A stretch of DNA of 16,796 nt, taken from positions 1 through 16,796 of the forward strand of contig JACPHL010000020.1 of NCBI GenBank assembly GCA_016188625.1, written 5' to 3'. The stretch is from Candidatus Rokuibacteriota bacterium (GTDB taxonomy: Bacteria > Methylomirabilota > Methylomirabilia > Rokubacteriales > JACPHL01). Numbering within the stretch: the stretch's first letter is position 1; each line of letters opens with the position of its first letter. The notes beneath the pieces were generated by a model. That model did not search any database. It saw only the letters and a list, made by a program, of their open reading frames with translations, and was not told the origin of the DNA. The translations under genes were made by a program, and so were the position numbers. Below are positions 13,419 to 16,796 of the stretch, in pieces.

Positions 13419-14477
13419 TCACCACCTCACGATGGCCGCTTCGCCCTTCCGAAGCAGGACGTCGAAGATGATCCCGAGGGCCGAGATGAGGACCATCCCC
13501 CCCAGCACGGTGGGGGTGTCCAGGAGCGTGCGGGCGTCGTCGATCATCCACCCCAGCCCGGCGTCCACGGCGACCAGCTCGGCCGTGACGAGGCAGATCC
13601 AGCCGATCCCGAATCCCACCCGCACCCCCGTCACGATGGTGGGAAAGGCCGAGGGGAGCATAACCCGCCGGAACACGTCCAGCCGGTTCCCCCCGAGGTT
13701 CAGGATCGACTCCACGTGGATCTGCTGCGTGTTCTTCACGCCCCGGATCGTGTTCAGCAGGATGGGGAAGAAGGCCCCCAGCCAGATGATGTAGATCGAG
13801 GGCGGGTCCCCGATCCCGAACCAGAGGATGGCGAGGGGGAGCCAGGCCGGCGGGGGCACCACCCGGATCAGGTTGAAGAGGGGATCGATGTAGTCGGCGA
13901 AGCGCCGGAAGTTGGCGATGAGGAACCCGAGCGGGATGCCGGTGCCGATCGCGATGAGGAAGGCCGTCAGGAGCCGCCGGACGCTGTAGTAGACGTGGAT
14001 CTGGATGTAGCCCCGCTCCCACTGGGCGATGAGCTTCGCGAAGACCGCGGTCGGGCCGGGCAGGAGCACGCTGGTCACCAACCCCAGGTAGGTGATCAGC
14101 TCCCACCCGATGAGGATGACCCCGATGGAGGTCAGGGCGCGGACCAGGGCCACGTTGAAGACCTTGGGGAACCAGGCCCCTAATCCGTTCAGCAGGACGG
14201 TCCACACGGCGATCCCGACCATGAAGAAGCGCGAATCCAGCTTCCCCTCGACCTCGACGTAGCCGCCGATGGGGCGATCCCAGGTGGCGATGGGCTTGGC
14301 CTCCCCGGGTCTCCCCATCTGCTTGAAGAACTCTCCTGTCTCCTGCTGCGGTTTGAAGAACTCCTCCAGGTGTTGGGCGGCGGAGGCAACCGGCGGATCG
14401 GCGATCCCGACCACACTCCAGAGAACCATGCCAAGGACGCTCAGGGCCAACAGCGCCGGACGACTGACCCACTTCAT
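13419..14477 (-). CDS. ABC importer permease, nitrate/sulfonate/taurine type, copy 2
   Basis: This is a 352-residue permease and the first gene of the operon. The EAA loop is at about 254-277 (HVESILNLGGNRLDVFRRV region), and PPAWLPLAILWFGIG (209-223) and FFPILLNTIRG match the paralog at 11549-12568. The N-terminus has a signal-like hydrophobic segment (8-27, ending near ASA), then about 50 charged extracytoplasmic residues with two EFFK repeats, then an extra helix (84-103) before the six-helix core. I chose ATG 14477 rather than upstream in-frame codons because GGAGGAAGGGA lies just before it and the promoter at 14568-14596 gives a leader of about 84 nt. No substrate-binding protein gene follows or precedes, although this importer class needs one, so it must be encoded elsewhere or supplied by another system. 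Confidence 0.9.
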   Translation of the reverse strand: MKWVSRPALLALSVLGMVLWSVVGIADPPVASAAQHLEEFFKPQQETGEFFKQMGRPGEAKPIATWDRPIGGYVEVEGKLDSRFFMVGIAVWTVLLNGLGAWFPKVFNVALVRALTSIGVILIGWELITYLGLVTSVLLPGPTAVFAKLIAQWERGYIQIHVYYSVRRLLTAFLIAIGTGIPLGFLIANFRRFADYIDPLFNLIRVVPPPAWLPLAILWFGIGDPPSIYIIWLGAFFPILLNTIRGVKNTQQIHVESILNLGGNRLDVFRRVMLPSAFPTIVTGVRVGFGIGWICLVTAELVAVDAGLGWMIDDARTLLDTPTVLGGMVLISALGIIFDVLLRKGEAAIVRW

Positions 14478-14567
14478 TGGTCCCTTCCTCCGCCCGTCGA
14501 TGGGAGCCAGCCACCGGCTCCCGACGGGGTCCAGGGGACTCGGGAGACGGGAGATGTACGGGAACAT

Positions 14568-14596
14568 CTTATAATGGCGCCGGCGTTTCGCGTCAA
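14568..14596 (-). promoter_or_regulatory. Near-consensus sigma70 promoter of the ABC importer operon
   Basis: On the minus strand TTGACG (14596-14591) and TATAAG (14573-14568) each match 5 of 6 consensus positions, with an optimal 17-bp spacer. Transcription would start near 14561, about 84 nt before the permease ATG at 14477. This is the best promoter in the window and sits in the only A/T-rich patch of the 173-nt gap. Confidence 0.75.
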
Positions 14597-14650
14597 GCCC
14601 TTTTCCCCGCCCCCCTCCCCGCGGGAGGCGAGACCCAGCCGGCTTTCCTC

Positions 14651-15781
14651 CTAGGCCGAATCGGCGGGCCCGGCCGCGCCCAGGGGTCGGCGGGCCCGGG
14701 CACGGCCGGGATCGTAGAAGGGAAGCGCCGCGACGGCCGCCGGACGCGCTTGACCCTCCACGACGACCCCCGCGGCCTGCCCGACTTCCGCCGCCCCCCG
14801 GGCCGCATAGCCGAGGGCCAACCCGCGGCGAAACACGGGCGAGTAGCAGGCGCTGGTCACCTCGCCGATCTGCGCCCGGGCGGGGTCGCGGAGGATCGGG
14901 GCGCCCCGGTCGGGGACCAACCCGTCGGGGAGGGCGACCCCGATGAGCTCGAGGGGGACCCCGCGCTCCCGGATGGTCAGGAGGGCCGCCCGCCCGCGGA
15001 ACTCGCCCTTCTCAAACCGGACCAACCGTTCCAGCCCCGCGTCCAGGGGGGTCCGGGTCCGATCGAAGTCGCGGCCGGCCAGGAGGTAGCCCGCCTCGAT
15101 GCGCAGGGTGTCCAGCGCGAGCGCCCCGCAGGGGGTCAGCCCCTCCTCCCGTCCCGCCTCCAGCAGCCGCCCCCAGAGCCGGCCGGCACTCGCCTTGGCG
15201 ATCGCCAGCTCGTAGCCGAGCTCGCCGGTGTAGCCGATCCGGGAGAGCAGGACGGGGATCCCCTCGATCGCGGTCTCCGTCGAGCGGTAGTACGGGAGGA
15301 ACCGATCCCCGACCCCGAGCCGGGCGAGGATCTCCGGAGCCCGCGGACCCTGCAGGGCGAGGACCGCGACCTCCTCGGAGCGATCGGTCACCGTGACCGG
15401 CGCGGGCCCGCCCAGGGACCGGAGCTCGTCGGCCGTGGTCCGGAGGCTCGTGTAGACGGTGAAATGCTCGGCACCCAGCCGGTACACGGTGCAATCGTTC
15501 ACGAACCCGCCGGCCTCGTCGCAGATCGGGGAGTAGAGGATCTGACCGGGACCGAGGCGGGAGGCGTCGTGGGTGATCAGGCGCTGGATGAGGGCGAGGG
15601 CGCCGGGGCCCTCGATGGCGTACTGGCCCATGAAGCTCAGGTCGAACAGACCGGCCCGCTCCCTGACGGCCAGGTGTTCCCGGGTCGGGTCGGTGAAGGC
15701 TCGAGGGTAGAGGTGACCCATGAAGGGCCCGAGGGTGGGCCGCGAGGCCGCGTAGGCGGGGAGGAGCGGCGTGCCCTTCAC
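14651..15781 (-). CDS. GcvT-family folate-dependent aminomethyltransferase/demethylase-like protein
   Basis: This 376-residue protein has the GcvT fold. Landmarks are RAGLFDLSFMGQYAIEGPGA (42-61), the folate-site pair Asn95-Asp96 (GGFVNDCTVYRL), LALQGPRAPEIL (141-152), IGYTGELGYEL (182-192) and TLRIEAGYLLAGRDF (225-239), with a C-terminal barrel ending in LPFYDPGR. The family moves a one-carbon unit from an aminomethyl or methyl substrate to tetrahydrofolate. True T-protein usually has Asp-Asp at the first site and an Asn in the VVNA segment; here these read Asn-Asp and VYTS, and no other glycine-cleavage genes are nearby. A demethylase for a methylated amine or sulfur compound, or a GcvT-like tetrahydrofolate-binding protein, is therefore as likely as glycine cleavage. 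The start is GTG 15781, 52 nt after the upstream gene. Confidence 0.85.
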   Translation of the reverse strand: MKGTPLLPAYAASRPTLGPFMGHLYPRAFTDPTREHLAVRERAGLFDLSFMGQYAIEGPGALALIQRLITHDASRLGPGQILYSPICDEAGGFVNDCTVYRLGAEHFTVYTSLRTTADELRSLGGPAPVTVTDRSEEVAVLALQGPRAPEILARLGVGDRFLPYYRSTETAIEGIPVLLSRIGYTGELGYELAIAKASAGRLWGRLLEAGREEGLTPCGALALDTLRIEAGYLLAGRDFDRTRTPLDAGLERLVRFEKGEFRGRAALLTIRERGVPLELIGVALPDGLVPDRGAPILRDPARAQIGEVTSACYSPVFRRGLALGYAARGAAEVGQAAGVVVEGQARPAAVAALPFYDPGRARARRPLGAAGPADSA

Positions 15782-15833
15782 GCCGGATCCGAGGGGGGGA
15801 GCGGAGGAGCGGCGGGGGTGGGGTCGCTCGGCC

Positions 15834-16466
15834 TCAAGGAGGGCTGACGCCCGGGGCCGCCGCCTCGGTCAGCGCTTCGAGGCGGTGCCACTCGATCGGC
15901 GCGTGGGCCATCTGGGCCATCGCCGTCAGGCAGGCGTGGGGGCAGGCGCAGAGGCGCTCGGCCGGGGACACGCCCAGGGTCTCGGACTCGAAGAACCCGA
16001 AGAACCTGGTTCGGTCCTCCACGGCCTGGCCGATGCAGATGCGGACGGGCCGGCACGTCTGGGCGATCTCCCGCCCGTGCTCGAGTAGCCGCTGGCGGAA
16101 GGCCGCCTCCGCCCCGGGCCGGCTCTGAAAGAGCCCGAGCATGGTGACGCCCCTGCTGGGGGTGTCGAAGGCCTCCTCCAGGAGGACATCCGAGGTGTAG
16201 ACGCGGGAGGGGCGGGCCTGGAGCTCGACCATGCTCGCGATCCTCCGCGCCCAGTGCTTGGACTGGAGGGACCGGTCCCGGGCCTCCAGGTTCCGCCAGG
16301 CGGCCCAGGTGCAGAACTGGGCAGGCTCGTCGACCAACTCGAAGGCCCGGGCATCTTGAACCTCGGGGAATTGGCGCAGCCAGGTCACCAGTCCGATCAG
16401 CAGCTCCCGGAAGTCGCGCTCGCGGCCCGGGAGGACCTCATACAACCGGAGGATAGGGATCAGCAT
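15834..16466 (-). CDS. Tandem ferredoxin-like-barrel (ABM-like) protein with C-terminal Cys/His cluster
   Basis: This 210-residue protein seems built of two similar halves, about 1-95 and 107-197. The first reads like an antibiotic-biosynthesis-monooxygenase (dimeric alpha/beta barrel) domain: PILRLYEVLPGRERDFRELL, then FCTWAAWRNLEARD. The second begins VTMLGLFQSRPGAEAAFRQRLL and ends in a similar FFGFFESE strand. Folding and relation to ABM are inferred from pattern only, not a firm family match. The second half contains CACPHAC (Cys173, Cys175, His177, Cys179), a possible metal or heme site, plus Cys138 and Cys144. There is no signal peptide. ATG 16466 is preferred over ATG 16487 because the promoter at 16489-16515 would start transcription near 16482, downstream of the latter; neither has a clear ribosome-binding site. 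It precedes the GcvT-like gene by 52 nt on the same strand and probably shares its transcript. Confidence 0.75.
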   Translation of the reverse strand: MLIPILRLYEVLPGRERDFRELLIGLVTWLRQFPEVQDARAFELVDEPAQFCTWAAWRNLEARDRSLQSKHWARRIASMVELQARPSRVYTSDVLLEEAFDTPSRGVTMLGLFQSRPGAEAAFRQRLLEHGREIAQTCRPVRICIGQAVEDRTRFFGFFESETLGVSPAERLCACPHACLTAMAQMAHAPIEWHRLEALTEAAAPGVSPP

Positions 16467-16488
16467 GGGGACCCGGCCACGCCTCATA

Positions 16489-16515
16489 ACTATCCAACCC
16501 GCCGCAGATTGTCAA
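16489..16515 (-). promoter_or_regulatory. Sigma70-like promoter of the barrel-protein/GcvT-like pair
   Basis: On the minus strand a perfect TTGACA (16515-16510) is followed by GATAGT (16494-16489, 4 of 6 matches) with a 15-bp spacer, shorter than ideal. Transcription would start near 16482, leaving a 15-20 nt leader before ATG 16466. Confidence 0.45.
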
Positions 16516-16651
16516 GCTCGGCCCCCTCCGCTGGTCCCGGTCGGCCCCCTCGAGGCGGCCGGCCGAGGCCCCCCGGGGAAGCCGACCGAGCCCGAAGGCG
16601 AGCCCCCCGGCCGCCGCCCCCCAGCGCCCGTCCCCCTCCCCTTCGCTCGAC

Positions 16652-16680
16652 TTGCCTCCCGGAAGGCCTTCGCCTATCAT
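16652..16680 (+). promoter_or_regulatory. Sigma70-like promoter of the truncated rightmost gene
   Basis: TTGCCT (16652-16657, 4 of 6) and TATCAT (16675-16680, 5 of 6) are separated by 17 bp. Transcription would start near 16687, which coincides with an in-frame GTG. It is divergent to the barrel-protein promoter, with the intervening 16516-16651 holding no other feature I can support. Confidence 0.45.
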
Positions 16681-16686
16681 CAGAGC

Positions 16687-16796
16687 GTGACCTCCTCCGG
16701 GGAGCCTCATGCCGGTGGATCGGGCGTCCGCGCGGCCCAGTTTGGCTACCGGCCGCCGGGCTCCCCCGGGGCTCCCTTGGAGAAGAGGCCCTTGTC
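16687..16796 (+). CDS. Start of an unidentified gene cut by the window end
   Basis: From GTG 16687 a frame stays open to the last base (VTSSGEPHAGG..., then FGYRPPGSPGAPLEKRPL). It starts at the position expected for the transcription start of the promoter just upstream, so the message could be leaderless. A competing choice is ATG 16709 in another frame, preceded by GGGGAG, which is also open to the end. With only about 35 codons I cannot decide between them or name a product. Confidence 0.3.
   Translation, partial: MTSSGEPHAGGSGVRAAQFGYRPPGSPGAPLEKRPL

Noticed and set aside
12177-14183. 668-residue plus-strand frame opposite the ABC operon
   Set aside because: Antisense to three genes with complete transporter motifs; the protein is a Glu/Asp/Gly/Pro/Arg-rich shadow.
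14614-14628. CCTCCC/GGGAGG inverted repeat after the GcvT-like gene as a terminator
   Set aside because: Only a 6-bp stem with a 3-nt loop and no T-tract, in a C-run where such repeats are expected by chance.

Overview
The window is a GC-rich (estimated by eye at about 70%), gene-dense bacterial segment with short intergenic gaps and several GTG starts. Lipoprotein signals and a membrane-bound complex iron-sulfur molybdoenzyme suggest a Gram-negative-type environmental bacterium. The overall style recalls Methylomirabilota/Rokubacteria or a related soil or subsurface lineage. That placement is an impression, because no marker gene is present. There are no rRNA or tRNA genes, insertion sequences or CRISPR arrays that I can see.

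Region 1 (1-2479): the 3' part of an exported protein with a His-rich tail, then an exported nine-repeat TPR protein on the + strand. Facing them is a two-gene minus-strand unit: an exported 150-residue protein of unknown function and a mono-heme c-type cytochrome.

Region 2 (2561-7906) is the most distinctive part. A sigma70-like promoter precedes four tightly packed genes: a seven-blade FG-GAP (integrin-alpha-like) lipoprotein, a 16-cysteine ferredoxin subunit for four [4Fe-4S] clusters, a molybdopterin-bis-PGD catalytic subunit without a Tat signal, and a five-helix membrane protein. The last gene carries two His-x13-His pairs, the pattern of a di-heme b cytochrome. The inferred complex faces the cytoplasm and exchanges electrons with the membrane. 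An outer beta-propeller lipoprotein is co-transcribed with it, and possible c-type electron carriers lie nearby. I cannot deduce the substrate.

Region 3 (7907-11520): after a strong hairpin between convergent genes lie a HupE/UreJ-type membrane protein and a TlpA/ResA-type thioredoxin, overlapping by 4 nt on the minus strand. Divergent to them is a second seven-blade FG-GAP lipoprotein with an added N-terminal Fn3-like domain.

Region 4 (11549-14596): a minus-strand ABC importer operon of the nitrate/sulfonate/taurine type, driven by a near-consensus promoter. Two paralogous permeases flank one ATPase gene, and no substrate-binding protein gene is in the window.

Region 5 (14651-16796): a minus-strand pair, a tandem-domain ferredoxin-like-barrel protein with a Cys/His cluster and a GcvT-family folate-dependent protein. 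A divergent promoter then leads into a gene cut by the window edge.
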